Assembly: GCA_947471745.1 (NCBI GenBank)
Contig: CANJKZ010001109.1
Coordinates: forward strand, 2,542,001 to 2,606,000
Origin: Closterium sp. Naga37s-1
Taxonomy: Eukaryota; Streptophyta; Zygnematophyceae; Desmidiales; Closteriaceae
Direction: 5' to 3'
Length of the DNA: 64,000 nucleotides
Shown: one piece after another, positions 1 to 11,043 of the stretch
Layout of the letters: every line of letters begins with the position of its first letter
Position numbering within the stretch: position 1 is the stretch's first letter
Made by a program: the position numbers and the translations under genes
The notes under the pieces: model-generated
Database searches by the model: none
Seen by the model: only the letters and a program-made list of their open reading frames with translations
Told to the model about the DNA's origin: nothing

Positions 1-905
1 CGCAGTGCGGTAGGGGAAGAGACGGTAGTAAGGCACCGACTCGTCAAAGGTGACGTCTTGGGAGGACAGAACACGGCGCGAGGTGGGGTGGTAAAACTGC
101 CAACCAGGCGCGTCAGGGGGGAAGCCAAGGAAGACGCAGGGAACAGCACGGGGGGACAGCTTGTCCGCAGACAAGTCGCGGACAAACGTCCGAGATCCCC
201 ATACCCGAAACGCAGACGCATCGCCAACCTTCCCCGTCCACCGCAAGGTGGGGGAGGTCTCTGGCAAGGAGACCCGGGGCTGAAGGTTGAGCTGATGCGC
301 TGCGTACTGAACCGCAAACGGCCACAGAAAATGGGGAGCAGCCGCATGGATCATGGACGTACGAGCGACGTCCATGACCATGCCAATGCGGCGCTCAGCA
401 ATCCCATTTTGCTGTGGAGAGGCCGGAAGCGTGAAGGTCTGGCGGATGCCCTGTGCACGACAGAAGGCTCCCAGACGGGCAGAGGAAAACTCCCCGCCTC
501 TGTCAGAGTGCAGACGCAGAACAGGAAAGTCCGAGCCGAAACTCTCTCTGAGCTGGAGACGAGCTGCGCGGATCCAGTCGATCAACACCTCAGTGACGTC
601 ACCCTTGCTGCGCAAGGGGAACACCGTGGTGTAACGCGAGTAGTCGTCAACCACCAACAGGAAGTAACGCTCGTGACCCTGGCCACGGACGCGGGCGGGG
701 CCCCACACGTCCATGTGAAGAGTCTCCAGCGGAGCCTCTGTCGGAGGAAACTCGGAGGAGTGAGGGGCGGCGCGCTGCCGCCCCTCGACGCAGGGAACGC
801 AGGTAGGGGCAGGCCCCGGAGGGAGGGGAGGGAGGGACCGGGGGAGACCAGAGACAAGGACACGGGAGGACATGCCTCGGAGACGAGGCAGGGAGGGGTG
901 ACCAA
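1..905 (-). pseudogene. copia integrase fragment
   Basis: Downstream of the frameshift, the minus strand encodes the family 1 integrase core: the VVDDYSRYTTVFPL block, the SDRGGEFSS segment with the second catalytic Asp, and SPQQNGIAERR with the catalytic Glu, followed by the WGSR..FVRDLSADK and FLGFPPDAPGWQFYHP blocks. It ends at the window edge where the integrase-RT linker would follow. No single long frame covers it, which fits accumulated indels. Confidence 0.75.
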
Positions 906-2206
906 AGGCGGTGGTGCCAAAGGAGAGTCTGGTGGGACAGGAGACGACACGAGCAGGGAGCAGACTCAGGACCAGACCTGGACGCTGCAGCAAACACCTG
1001 ACTCGACGCAGCTACCTGACCAGACGCAGCAACCGGAGGAGACTCGGTAGTCAGTGTGTACAGGCTCGACCCCGGTCGACGGGTAAACGTGGCCAAGTGT
1101 CGGCCCGTCCGAGCACACGTACAGTGGGTCACCCGCTGACTCGCAGGAGTGAACTGGTCAACCCTCCGATCCTGTAGATCAGCACCACTCACCAAGTTCG
1201 TAGAGAACGAGGGGAGGTAGAGACCTGACAGGGTGCCAGAGGGGGCTGCCGGACACGGTAAGACAGTGGAGAAGCTAGCAAGGACAGGACCCCCAGAGGG
1301 GTCCACCAGGGAGACCGCAACCGGCCGACTAAGCGGCGTAAGCGTGGTGCGGTCTCTAAAGAAGGAGCGGGAAGCACCCGAGTCAAGGGTGAAGGTGTGT
1401 AAGGCCTGAGCCGACGTGGTACCTGAGAGAGCAGACTCACCAGCACCTGGGGCAGCAGACGCACTAGCACCTAGAGCAGCAGCCTCACCAGCACCTAGAG
1501 CAGCAGCCTCAATGCCCGGGTCAGGCGGAACACACAGGTAACAGTCACCCTCATCACTAGTAGACACAGCATACATGGCAGCAAGAATAGCATCATAGTC
1601 AAGATCAAAGATAGCAACCCCCGCCCTAGACAGCTCTCCCCAGCGAGGGATCTCAGTGGCGTCAGTGAACTGGTGACGCCAAGCGTCCGTCAGGCGGCCG
1701 AAGCAGCGCTGGGTGGAGTGCGAGCCCCCGCACTGCTCACCAGCGCGGTCGCCAGTACGGAGGACGTAGGTACAGGGACCAGTACCCCCACCTCGCTGAC
1801 GCCAAGCGTACCACTCACGAAGCTGCTGGGGGGACGGGGTCTCACGAGTGCGCTGCTGCTGCTGGCGCTGACCACCACCGGAGCCACTCCTCTGTGCAGA
1901 GCCGCGACCAGCTCCACCGCCGCCGCCGCCGCCGCCGCCTCCGCCGCCTCCGCTCCCACCGCCACCGCCGCCGCCTCCTCCGCCTCCACTGCTGCCACCG
2001 ACACCTCCACCCCCGCCACCACTCCCACCACCACCCCCACCCCCTCCACTGCCTCCACCGCCACCTCCACCGCCCCCGCCAGCCCCTCCAGCGCCCTTGC
2101 CCCCCTTGCCCTTGCCTGTGCGGCGTCTCCCGCTAGGGGCAGACGCAGCGCCGACCGACTCGAAACCAACGAGGTCGGCCGCAGCAGCAGAAGCAACAGA
2201 GGGCAA
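647..2206 (-). pseudogene. copia gag C-terminus and protease (broken)
   Basis: 519-codon open frame. It starts in the middle of gag, runs through a long Gly-rich tract (about residues 35-110), then a Cys/His cluster of the form C-x13-C-x3-H-x4-C, then Ala/Gly repeats, the retropepsin motif DSGAS, and the start of the GAG-pre-integrase domain (LLSHQTLLWHHR). Just after that an extra T near position 905 shifts the frame, so the last ~85 residues are out-of-frame translation. The initiating ATG is probably not real: the true gag start is missing through 5' truncation. Confidence 0.8.
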
Positions 2207-2245
2207 GAGGGGGGAGGGGGAACACCCCTCAAAGACGGGGGTAGC

Positions 2246-2463
2246 CTCAACAAATTAGGGAACGAATCTCTGGGCCTCAGAAACCAATAAGAAAAAAAAA
2301 AGATAATCGTACAATCCGCAACTCGCATAGCTGGATGAGGTGGTTTCACTATTCCATTCCATACCACGTCTACATGCGATTTGCCCTACCATACCACGCC
2401 CACTAGCTGGGTAAATGAGGATGCATACGATACCATACCACGTCCTCATGCTGTCTACCCTAC
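2246..2463. other. junction stretch, no gene seen
   Basis: Between the truncated copia and the papain-like exon. It holds a short A-run near 2291 and partly repeated phrases built on CATACCACG (around 2360-2440). No coding signal recognised. Confidence 0.5.
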
Positions 2464-2678
2464 CGGGTCGCTGGCCCCTGTGAGCCCACTGGATGCATCG
2501 AGAGCTGTGAGCTTCTCAAGAGCCTGGGTGGGGGAGCCGCCAGTGGAGCACTTGTTTGAGTCAGAGAGCCCCATGAGGGCGAAGAGACCATCCACTCCCA
2601 GCCGGGGAGCGCTCTGCTGCTTTGCAATGCCGTATGCCGCCTCCACACTCGCCACCACCGCATACGTCCAGCATGCAT
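2464..2678 (-). CDS. papain-like (C1) peptidase, catalytic-Cys exon
   Basis: The minus strand begins after an acceptor (CTCTCAG) at 2679 and ends before a GTAGGG donor. Joined to the exon at 3103-3370 it gives the papain active-site block Q-N-D-C-N-A-C-W, with the same spacing as the canonical Q-G-S-C-G-S-C-W (oxyanion Gln and nucleophile Cys). It is followed by TYAVVASVEAAYGI and a STGGSPTQALE block resembling the family's GG-P-x-x-A-F/L motif. The exons with the catalytic His and Asn are not found; a truncated copia lies where they should be. The phase across the join is consistent. Whether this belongs to the lectin/LRR gene upstream or is a separate gene is not settled. Confidence 0.65.
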
Positions 2679-3102
2679 CTGAGAGGTGGTAGAGCAAGAA
2701 AGGTGAAGAAAAGAAGGGTGGAGTGATGAAGATAGGCTCCACATTTGTTTGGGTTACAATTTTTTGTTTTGAAGCTAATTTGACTTGTGTAGATTTCATT
2801 CTCAACCTCTCCAACCTGACCAATCCCTTTTTTTAACAATTTCTATAAAATTTCTTCGAATTACCCATGTGTCTTTTGATCTCTCTTGATGTGTTTTACT
2901 TATGGTTGTGTGCCTTGCATGGACAAGTTGCAAGATAAATGCCATTTGATGCCTCATACTATGCTGCGTGGACACGGTACAAACCACAACAGTGTATGGC
3001 AAGTAACAATACTCAAGAACTTCATTTTGCAGTCGATTACACTCACCGCTGAAAAGCAGCTCAGATGCTGAATAAAAAACTTCCGGTTCTTTCCACACTC
3101 AC

Positions 3103-3370
3103 TGCAGTCGTTCTGGTTCTTGACAGGCCAGTTGAGGAAGGGCACGGAGTCCTACGTGTGGAAATCACGAATGCTCCACGAGTCCGCTCTGGTGGCCGAC
3201 AGCTTGAAGTCCGCACTCACGTAGCGCGAAAAGGGATTGGCGTGCAACGGTGCAAATGTGGCCTCTGACAATGAGAGGCCAAGGGCTGTGAGGGGCGGGA
3301 AGGTTTGGACGTAAAGGGAGATGTGGATGGGGGTACCAGTTAATTTGAGAGGCATGGCGTGGTCAAGCAC
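3103..3370 (-). pseudogene. papain-like peptidase exon with in-frame stop
   Basis: Exon bounded by a CAACAG acceptor (after 3370) and a GTGAGTG donor (before 3103). It encodes a propeptide-like stretch (PLKLTGTPIHISLYV...FSRYVSADFKLSATRADSW) and then SVPFLNWPVKNQNDC, which leads into the active-site exon at 2678. A TAG codon at 3152-3154 lies in frame between these two parts (after RDFHT), so a full-length product would be cut before the peptidase core unless an unseen splice removes it. The intact flanking frame suggests a single nonsense change in a once-functional gene. Confidence 0.6.
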
Positions 3371-4002
3371 CTGTTGGTGTCTCCACCAAGTTTGACATGT
3401 AATTAGTTAAGCTACAAACGATTGATTACAATTCGTGTTCAAGGTTCCCTAAGTACATGAGAAATTGCCTAGCTAGGATAGGTGAAAATTTTCAAGCCAA
3501 TACCCAAGGAGTTTGGCTTATATCTTTTTGCGCCCTATGGGCCACCTTTGACTTCGTAAGCGACGCACAGTGGTAGCAAGCTAGTAGTACTGCTCGTATC
3601 TCAGTAACAATGGACCGTGATGGCTTGGCGGGAGAAACATAAACAATGTTCAGAACCTGCTGCCAGCATCAGTAATGAATGTCGAAGTTATTGTGCAGGT
3701 TGCTTCCTTCTGGTTGCCGCATGACAGGGAGCTCACCTTTCTCATTAACCTGGGCTGCCTTGGGTGAAGGAGCAACTGTCGAGATAGACATAAGAAAGAG
3801 AATAACAAAAGCCATAGAGTGCTGGTTGGGTCTTGGACAAGGAAAGCACAGCACAGGGTAGGAGTGGCAAGATGATGCGAAAAAAGCTACCACTGTCTTC
3901 ATCTCCATAATGGCCTAGCTATGACAGGTGCCACCATGATCATCAGTACCCAGAAAACTTCTCAAGTAAACACCCCATCCTAATCTCTTGTTCATGAGTG
4001 AT
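3371..4002. other. probable intron, no clear gene
   Basis: Sits between the papain-like exon and the copia insertion. A possible 39-bp minus-strand exon (3737-3775, CTCGACAG acceptor, GTGAGC donor) would keep the downstream frame open, but it is too short to be sure. Otherwise AT-rich with no recognisable protein. Confidence 0.4.
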
Positions 4003-4007
4003 CAAAC

Positions 4008-4132
4008 TGTGAAGAAAAAGGAATGACTGAACTAGCAAGGAGATGGGTACAAGTAGGGAAACCTAGCAGTGTTGTACCTCATATGGTCTACCCCACTACA
4101 GCCTACACAGACTATGTCATGTATGTTGGACA
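4008..4132 (-). repeat. 3' LTR of element A
   Basis: 125 bp, TG...CA, preceded on the minus strand by the polypurine tract TATGGGGGTG and bounded on the host side by CAAAC. Confidence 0.92.
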
Positions 4133-4365
4133 CACCCCCATAGGCAAAGTGGGGGAGAACAAGAGGTCACAAGACCGGTCAAGCAAAGCAAGGCAAGCTC
4201 AGGGTGGATCACAACGTCACCACACAATATGAGCACAAGCACAGGGCCACAAGGCCAGTTCACATGCAGAGTTATATATCAAGGTGAACAAGCAAGGCAG
4301 TGACCAAAACCTAGCAAGGGTAAGCATGCAAGTGCAGGTATATATAGATCACAGTACAAGCAAAG

Positions 4366-4692
4366 TCAAGAAGTGAGCAAGTGAGGCCAAGTAGGCACAA
4401 GACCTAGCATCGTACAAAAGCGCTGATGATCACAAGGCTGAAGTGCCTTGGTAAAGATATCAGCAGTGTTGACCCGAGAGGCCACGTAAGCAAGACGCAG
4501 CTGACCACGCTGCTGTAGCTCACGAGCAAGGAAGTAGCGAAGAGCAATGTGCTTCGTTCTGTGCTCCAGTCTGTGCTCCCGACACAAGGCCAGCATGGCC
4601 TTGTTGTCTACGTACAGAACTGGAGGAGAACGAGGCGGCTCTCCCAGGTCAGTCAGCAGGTAGGTGAGCCAGCGTAACTCCTGTGCAGCCAT
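4366..4692 (-). pseudogene. copia RNase H C-terminus (element A)
   Basis: 108-codon frame holding the end of the RNase H domain: MAAQELRWLTYLLTDLGE, LYVDNKAMLALC with the catalytic-site Asp, and the conserved terminal block HIALRYFLARELQQ...ANTADIFTKAL (here R-V-NTADIFTKAL). It is separated from the rest of pol by a frameshift around 4690-4790, seen by comparison with the copy ending at 31662. Confidence 0.85.
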
Positions 4693-6371
4693 GGCCCCTG
4701 CGTAGATCTCAGCCTCACAGCTGGAGCTGAGAACAGAAGACGAACGGGTAGACCGCCACGAAACAGAGCCGGAACCAAGCTGAAGGTGTAACCCTGTGAC
4801 GACCGCTGCGTAGCCAAGTCGTCAACCCAAGACGCGTCTGCATGACCAGTGAGGACCACTGGACTCCGCCCTCCAAGCACGAGCCCCATGCCCGACGTAC
4901 CGCACAGGTAGCGCAACACCCTCTTCGCTGCAGCCATGTGCTCTGGTCGGTGTCTCCCAGGAGCAACATAGCGTGCCAAGATGCAAAGAGGGTATGCCAG
5001 GTCAGGTCGAGTGCAGGTCATCAGATACATGAGGCAGCCAACAAGCTCTGGGTACGGGCCACTCGGCTCTACGGACTCGTCCGAAGGCAGAGCTGAGAGC
5101 GAGTGGCGAGTAGATAGAGGAGTGGCCTGAGGCGAGGAGTACGTGAAGTCAAAGCGCTGAAGGACCTGCTGCACCATGTGTGACTGAGTCAGGGTAATGG
5201 TGCGCCGTGCTCTGTCCCGGGTGATCTGCAAGCCAAGATAGCTGCGCAGTTCACCCAGGTCTGTGCACGTGTGTCTCTTCTGCAGCTCGGACTTCACGTG
5301 GGCGAGTCCAGCAGTGTCAGCTGTGGCAAAGACCAAGTCGTCGACGTACACGAGGATGTAGAACGGCGGCAAAGAGGTGTCGGTGCGTAGAAACAGCGAC
5401 GGGTCGGCAGTACAAGGAGCAAACCCAAGAGCCGCAAGTGTAGTCCTCAGTGTGTCGTGCCACTCACGGGGCGCCTGGCGGAGACCGTAGACTGGCCGCC
5501 GGATGCTCCACTGGGTACCAGGAGGAAACGACCCAGTGAAGCCAGGTGGGCGGCGCAGCCAGATCTCCTCGTGCAGGCTGCCCTGTAGGAAAGCAGTGCT
5601 GAAGTCAAGAGAGTGAAGCTCATAGTCGCGCTGAGCGGCTATGTGCAGCAGCACCCGAAGAGTGGTCATCTTCGGGGTGGGAGAGAAGGTCTGAAAGTAG
5701 TCAACTCCCTGCCGCTGACTGAAGCCTCGAGCCACGTAGCGCGCCTTGAAGACAGGCGGAGAAACCGGCGGCCGCTTCACCCTGAAAATCCACATGCCAC
5801 TGACGATGTTCGCCCCAGGTGGGGGAACCTCGTCGACGTAGGTGCCTGTGGACTTCCAGGAAGCCATCTCTGCGTCCATGGCTGACTGCCATTGAGAGGA
5901 GTAGGGACCCTCTATCGCCTCTGCGTAAGAGCGCGGATTCGGGATGTCTGGTGCATCCGGGTCTCCCTCAGGTGCGATCAGCATGGACACGAGATGAGGT
6001 AAAGCAGCAGCAAAACACTGGAACTCCTCCTGCCTGTCCTCAAGGACGTCCGTCCTAAGAGCACACTCACCCCCGACGGACGGAGGACAGACAGACTCAG
6101 ACTCAGCAACAAGACTAGCGGCGTAGTCTAGACGACAGTGAGCAGCGAAGTCGACAAGCTCAGCAACTAAGGCAGACGCAGCAGTGGACTCAAAAGAAGG
6201 GTCAGTGACAACAGTAGCGAGGAGACGCGTGAGAGTAGGGCTGGCAGCACGAAGGGAGTCCGACTCAGGGTCAGCAAGAGCAGGAAGATAGGACTCTGGA
6301 GGAGACGGCAAAGGGACACGCAATGGAGCAGTGGAAGGACTCAGTGCCATCTGGTGCGTGCCTGGGACCAC
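4653..6371 (-). pseudogene. copia reverse transcriptase and RNase H (element A)
   Basis: 572-codon frame. It starts in the Pro/Ser-rich linker before RT, then the RVT_2 domain: WIFRVKRPP, ARGFSQRQGVDYFQTFSP, LDFSTAFLQGSLHEEIW, PVYGLRQAPREWHD and the catalytic YVDD at about residues 342-345, then GELRSYLGLQITRD and the RNase H start GHADASW. The last ~40 residues are out of frame after an indel. The protein is otherwise well conserved with the other family 1 copies, so inactivation is probably recent. Confidence 0.85.
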
Positions 6372-6512
6372 AGGAGGACGATGACGCGGAACACGACGAC
6401 CAGTGCGAGCAGCACGAACAGGCGACGCAGGACGAGACGCAGGCTCTCGACGCTCAGCAAGACCTCCAGTAGGACCAGTGTAGGGAGAAGGAGCAGGCAG
6501 TGGGGAGGCGGG

Positions 6513-7421
6513 CTATAACTGTGACTCGGACTGGACAGTCGGTGGACACTCTAAGGGAGGAGCAGGACCAGTAGAGGGCAGAAGACCAAGAACCTGCTCA
6601 AGGAGCGGCACAAAGTACGGCCGTGGCCGCGCAGCACCTCCAGAACCAGCAGGGACAGCACCAGCACCCCCAGCGTCAGCTCCAACAGCTCCAGCAGCTC
6701 GAGCAGCTCCTCCAGTAGCGCCAACTCCAGCACCCACAGGAGCACCGGCTCCAGCAGCACCTCCAGCTCCAGCACCTCCAGCAGCACCTCCAGCATCACC
6801 CCCAGCTCCAGCACCGCTAGCTGCTCCAGCTCCAACAGGACCACCGAAAGACGAAGCAGCTCGAGCTCCAGTACCTCCAGCAGCACCTACTCCAGCAGTA
6901 CCGCCAACTCCAGCACCGCCAGCAGCTCGAGCTCCAGTAGCACCACCAGGCCCGGCAGCTCCAGTACCTCCAGTACGAGCACCTCCGGGACCCGTGGCTC
7001 CAGAACCCCCAGCAGCCCCAGCAGCAGAAGGACCTCCAGCCGCAGCAGAACCTCCAGCGCCGGAAGCACCACCAGCTCCAGCAGCACGGCGCCAGCGCCT
7101 AGAAAACCACTCGCGCAGCTCCTGCGGAGAGAGTGGCTCCCGCCGGGACGAAGCACCGGAAGGACCTCCAGGCCCAGCACCACCAGACTCCACACGCGTA
7201 GGCCCAGCACCCTCAGGCTCCGCACCCCCAGACTCAGCAACCCCAGGCTCAGCACCCCCAGACTCAGCACCCCCAGGCTCAGCACCCCCAGACTCAGCAC
7301 CCCCAGGCTCCGCACGCTCAGGCTCAGCACCCCCAGACCCGGCACCCGCAGGCTCAGCACCCCTAGCAGCACCAGAGTCAACAGCTACCTCGACAGGCTC
7401 GACCGCGTCTACCTGGGACAA
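6513..7421 (-). pseudogene. copia integrase-RT linker, GAEPGG repeats
   Basis: 302-codon frame made of Gly/Ala/Glu/Pro repeats (units such as GGAEP and GGAES), then the conserved block SRREPLSPQELREWFSRRWRRA, then a long Gly-Ala repeat. It lies between the integrase (upstream, 7457-8477) and RT (downstream). All family 1 copies carry such a low-complexity linker here with different repeat numbers. It is not a separate gene; the apparent start is an internal Met. Confidence 0.75.
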
Positions 7422-7456
7422 ACCTGAGGGAGCAGGACCCTGGGGGGGGAGGGGGT

Positions 7457-8477
7457 CTACCGGGGGGGGAAGAGCGAGGAAGAGCGGCGGGGGGGAGGAA
7501 GTGCGAGGAAGAGCGGCGGGGGGGGAAGGGGAGCAGTGCGGTAGGGGAAGAGACGGTAGTAGTAAACCGACTCGTCAAACGTGACGTCCTGAGAGGACAG
7601 AACACGGCGCGAGGTGGGGTGGTAAAACTGCCAACGAGGCGCGTCAGGGGGGAAGCCAAGGAAGACGCAGGGAACAGCACGGGAGGACAGCTTGTGCGCA
7701 GACAAGTTGCGGACGAAAGCTCGAGATCCCCAGACACGGAACGCAGACGCATCGCCAACCTTCCCCGTCCACCGCAGAGCAGGGGAGGTCTCCGGCATGG
7801 AGACCCGGGGCTGAAGGTTGATCTGATGCGCCGCGTACTGAACCGCGAACGGCCACAGAAAATGGGGAGCAGCCGCATGGATCATGGACGTACGCGCGAC
7901 GTCCATGACCATGCCAATGCGGCTCAGCAATCCCATTTTGCTGTGGAGAGGCCGGAAGCGTGAACGTCTGGCGGATGCCCTCCGCACGACAGAAGGCTCG
8001 CACAAGGTCGGAGGAAAACTCTCCACCTCTGTCGGAGTACAGACGCAGAACAGGAAAGCCCGAGCCGAAACTCTCTCTGAGCTGGAGACGAGCAGCGCGG
8101 ATCCAATCGATCAACACCTCAGTGACCTCACCCTTGCGGCGCAAGGGGAAGACTGTGGTGTAACGCGAGTAGTCGTCAACCACCAGCAGGAAGTACGCTC
8201 GTGACCCTGTCCACGGACGCGGGCGGGGCCCCACACATCCATGTGGAGAGTCTGCAGCGGAGCCTCTGTCGGAGGAAACTCGGAGGAGTGAGGAGCGGCG
8301 CGCTGCCGTCCCTCGACGCAGGGAACGCAGGTAGGGGCAGGCCCCGGAGGAAGGGAAGGGAGGGACCTGGGGAGACCAGAGACAAGGACACGGGAGGCCA
8401 TGCCTCGGAGACGAGACAGGGAGGGGTGACCAAAGCGGTGGTGCCAGAGGAGAGTCTGGTGGGACAGGAGGCGACAC
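7457..8477 (-). pseudogene. copia integrase (element A), frameshifted
   Basis: Two overlapping frames (7644-8477 then 7457-8026) make up the integrase. The first gives YFLLVVDDYSRYTTVFPL, LRLYSDRGGEFSSDL and ASPQQNGIAE; the second resumes from RIGMVMDVARTSMIHAAAPHFLWPF through WGSRAFVRNLSAHK and FYHPTSRRVLSSQDVTF. The shift lies near 7925, just after the catalytic Glu. Another shift near 8190 separates this from the protease frame. Confidence 0.8.
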
Positions 8478-9151
8478 GAGCAGGGGGCAGACTCAGGACC
8501 AGACCGAGACGCTGCAGCAGACACCTGACCCGACGCAGCAACCTGACTAGACGCAGTAACCGAAGGAGACTCAGTCGTCAGTGTGTACAGGCTCGACCCC
8601 GGCTGACGCGTAAACGTGGCCAAGTGTCGGCCCGTCCGAGCACACGTGCAGTGGGTCACTTGCTGACTCGCAGGAGTGAACTGGTCAACCCCTCCATCCT
8701 GCAGGTCAGCACCACTCACCAAGTTCATAGAGAACGAGGGGAGATGAAGACCTGACAGGGAGCCAGACGGGGCCGCCGGACACGGTAGGACAGTGGAGTA
8801 GTGAGCAAGGACAGGACTCCTAGAGGGGTCTGCCAGGGAGACTGCAACCGGCCGACTAAGCGGCGTGAGGGTGGTGCGGTCTCGAAAGAAGGAGCGGGAA
8901 GCACCCGAGTCAAGGGTGAAGCTGTGCAAGACTGCAGCAGGCGTAGCACCAGAGAGAGCAGACTCACCAGCACCTGGAGCAGGAGACCCACTAGCACCTA
9001 GAGCAGCAGCGTCACCGACACCTGGAGCAGGAGACGCACGAGCACCTAGAGCAGCAGCCTTACCAGCACCTAGAGCAGCAGACTGGATACCGGGGTCAGG
9101 CGGCATACACACGTGACAGGCACCCTCAGCACTAGTAGACAATGCATACAT
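8111..9151 (-). pseudogene. copia protease and GAG-pre-integrase (element A)
   Basis: 346-codon frame: Ala/Gly/Pro repeats, retropepsin-like protease with DSGAS at residues 81-85, the GAG-pre-integrase HHCC zinc-binding region (LLWHHRFGH ... CVPCVEG), then the start of integrase (TLHMDVWGPARV). The last ~30 residues are out of frame. At the position of the premature stop in the 24.4-kb copy this element has Glu (SSEFPPTE), which identifies that stop as a mutation. Confidence 0.82.
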
Positions 9152-9214
9152 TGCAGTGAGAAGAGCATCATAGTCAAGAGCAAAGATATCTACCCTCTGC
9201 CTAAGCAGCTCCAG

Positions 9215-9781
9215 TCAGGAGGGGAGCTCAGCGTCGTCGCCAAACTCTGTACGCCAAGCGTCGCTCAGACGGGCGAAGCAGCGGGACTCTGTGTGACCTG
9301 GAGTCCCGCAAGGCTGGCCAGTTCGGACACCCGTGCGAATGACGTACGGGCAGCGAGCACTACTCAGTGACCATCTACTCTGAGCGTACCACTCGCGAAG
9401 CTGCTGGGGAGAGTGGGTCTCGCGCGGACGACGCTGCAGCTGCACCTGGCCACTACAAGAAGCTCCCGAACTACTCACTCCAGGACGACTCTCACTACGG
9501 CCACCCCGACAACCCCAACTAGCGTACCACTCACGAAGCAGCTGGGGCGGGAGGGACTCACGCGAACGTCGCTGGAGCTGCAGCTGGCCACCGCCAGGAG
9601 TAGCAGTAGCAGTAGTAGCTGCAGTAGCAGCAGTAGCAGCAGTAGCAGTAGTAGCCGCAGTAGCACCATTAGCAGCAGTAGCAGTAGTAGCAGCGCGGCC
9701 ACCCCTACAACCCCAACTAGCGTACCACTCACAAAGCTGTTGGGGCGTGAGGGACTCACGCGGATGGCGCTGGAGCTGCAT
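9215..9781 (-). pseudogene. copia gag C-terminal part (element A)
   Basis: 188-codon frame with three copies of a unit resembling RRSRESLPPQLLREWYASWG, separated by an Ala-Thr tract encoded by a trinucleotide-like repeat (9595-9690), then a Cys/His cluster C-x13-C-x4-H-x4-C and the CFARLSDAWRTEF block shared by all family 1 copies. The N-terminal gag domain (about 215 residues in the 24.4-kb copy) is absent; the leader joins almost directly to this region, so gag carries an internal deletion. Confidence 0.75.
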
Positions 9782-9929
9782 CTGGCCACGCCAGGAGCAG
9801 CAGTAGCAGTAGAAAGAGCAGTAGCAGCAGGAGCAGCAGTAACAGCAGTACGGGCAGGGCTCACCAGTGGCGAGAAGGGCAGGCGTACGACGGCGGTAAC
9901 GGCGAGGCCGCTACCACTGCAGGGCAAGG

Positions 9930-10560
9930 GCTCCGCGGCAGCTGCAGGGGCGGCTGCTCCAGGGGCCAGGGGCGGCTGCTGCAGAGGCGGTTGCTCCAGG
10001 GGCCAGGGGCGGCTGCTGCAGGGGCGGCTGCCCCAGGGGCCAGAAGCGGCTGCTGTAGGGGCGGCTGGTCCAGTGGCCAGGGGCGGCTGCTGCAGGTGCG
10101 GCTGCTCCAGGGGCCAGGGGCGGCTGCTGTAGGGGCGGCTGCTGCAGGGGCAGCTGCTGCAAGGGGCGGGGGCAGGGGCGGCCGTCCGAAGGTCGGGCGC
10201 GGGTTAGGGCAGGGCACCGCGGCGGGCAGGGGCGACGCCGCGCGGGTCCCGAAGGGGCGTCGCGACGAGCGGGGGCGACGCCCGGGTCCTGTTGGGGCGT
10301 CGCGACGCGCAGGAGCTGTGCCTCGCGGGTCCCGCAGGGGCGTCGCGACGAGGCGGGGGCGACGCGCGGGTCCCGTCGCGACGAGGCAGGGGCGACACCC
10401 GGGTGGCGACGGGGCGGGGCCGCGACTGGCGACGGGGCGGGGCCGCGGCGGGCAACGGGGCGGGGCCGCGAAGGGGCCGCTAAGGGGCCGCGAAGGGGCC
10501 GCGAAGGGGCCGGGAAGGGGCCGCTAAGGGACCGCGAAAGGGTAGGGCAGGTCAGAGCGC
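9930..10560 (-). repeat. GC-rich leader minisatellite (element A)
   Basis: Between the primer-binding site and gag. About ten imperfect units of ~30 bp built on CAGGGGCCAGGGGCGGCTGC, then shorter units such as GGGGCGTCGCGACG and GGGGCCGCGAA toward the LTR. The long frames through it on both strands are repeat artefacts. Confidence 0.75.
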
Positions 10561-10650
10561 GAAGCGCACTTCGGGCAGGGTAGGAAAAAAAAAATTAGGT
10601 GGTGGGCCCTTAGGAAGAAACGGTCCCACTAGGGAACCCGCTCTATACCA

Positions 10651-10775
10651 TGTGAAGAAAGAGGAATGACTGAACTAGCAAGGAGATGGGTACAAGTAGG
10701 GAAACCTAGCAGTGTTGTACCCCATATGGTCTACCCCACTACAGCCTACACAGACTATGTCATGTATGTTTGACA
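10651..10775 (-). repeat. 5' LTR of element A
   Basis: 125 bp, partner of 4008-4132 with three visible differences. Its inner side abuts the primer-binding site (10650 downward on the minus strand); its outer side abuts the second CAAAC copy. Confidence 0.92.
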
Positions 10776-11043
10776 CAAACTGGCCAGGTGATAAACCGAA
10801 TTGGTTCGGTTTTGAAGTTCGGTTTGACACCGAATTGATTAAGTTTCTGAGGAATGTATGACTACAGAACGAACTAACCGTGCAAATGAGATGGATTATC
10901 AATGGTTGCTAGGACTTTAAGTGAGACAAAAGTTAGAACTCAAACAACCACGTCCACCACCACCACTACTCCTCCCCCCCTACCACCCATCAAGGAAGTT
11001 AACATCACCCCACTTGCCTCAAAATAACCTTGCCTGTTTGCAC

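Larger units (their letters stand above)
1..2245 (-). mobile_element. Ty1/copia retrotransposon (family 1), truncated
   Basis: On the minus strand this reads gag C-terminal part, protease, GAG-pre-integrase and integrase, and runs off the left edge of the window. The product closely matches the copy at 25.7-31.7 kb, so both belong to one family (family 1 here). The 5' side is lost: homology starts inside gag near 2245, with no LTR, primer-binding site or N-terminal gag domain. Frameshifts break the polyprotein, so it is a dead copy. It abuts the papain-like exons to its right and may have removed the rest of that gene. Confidence 0.9.
4008..10775 (-). mobile_element. copia family 1 element A, with LTRs and TSD
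   Basis: Complete insertion on the minus strand. Two 125-bp LTRs (4008-4132 and 10651-10775) begin TG and end CA, differ at 3 positions by eye, and are flanked by the 5-bp duplication CAAAC (4003-4007 and 10776-10780). Next to the 5' LTR is a primer-binding site related to initiator-Met tRNA (TGGTATAGAGCGGGTTC on the minus strand); next to the 3' LTR is the polypurine tract TATGGGGGTG. Gene order is gag-PR-INT-RT-RNase H. The N-terminal gag domain present in the 24.4-kb copy is missing, and frameshifts break pol, so the copy is dead. It sits in the same-strand lectin/papain locus. Confidence 0.93.
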
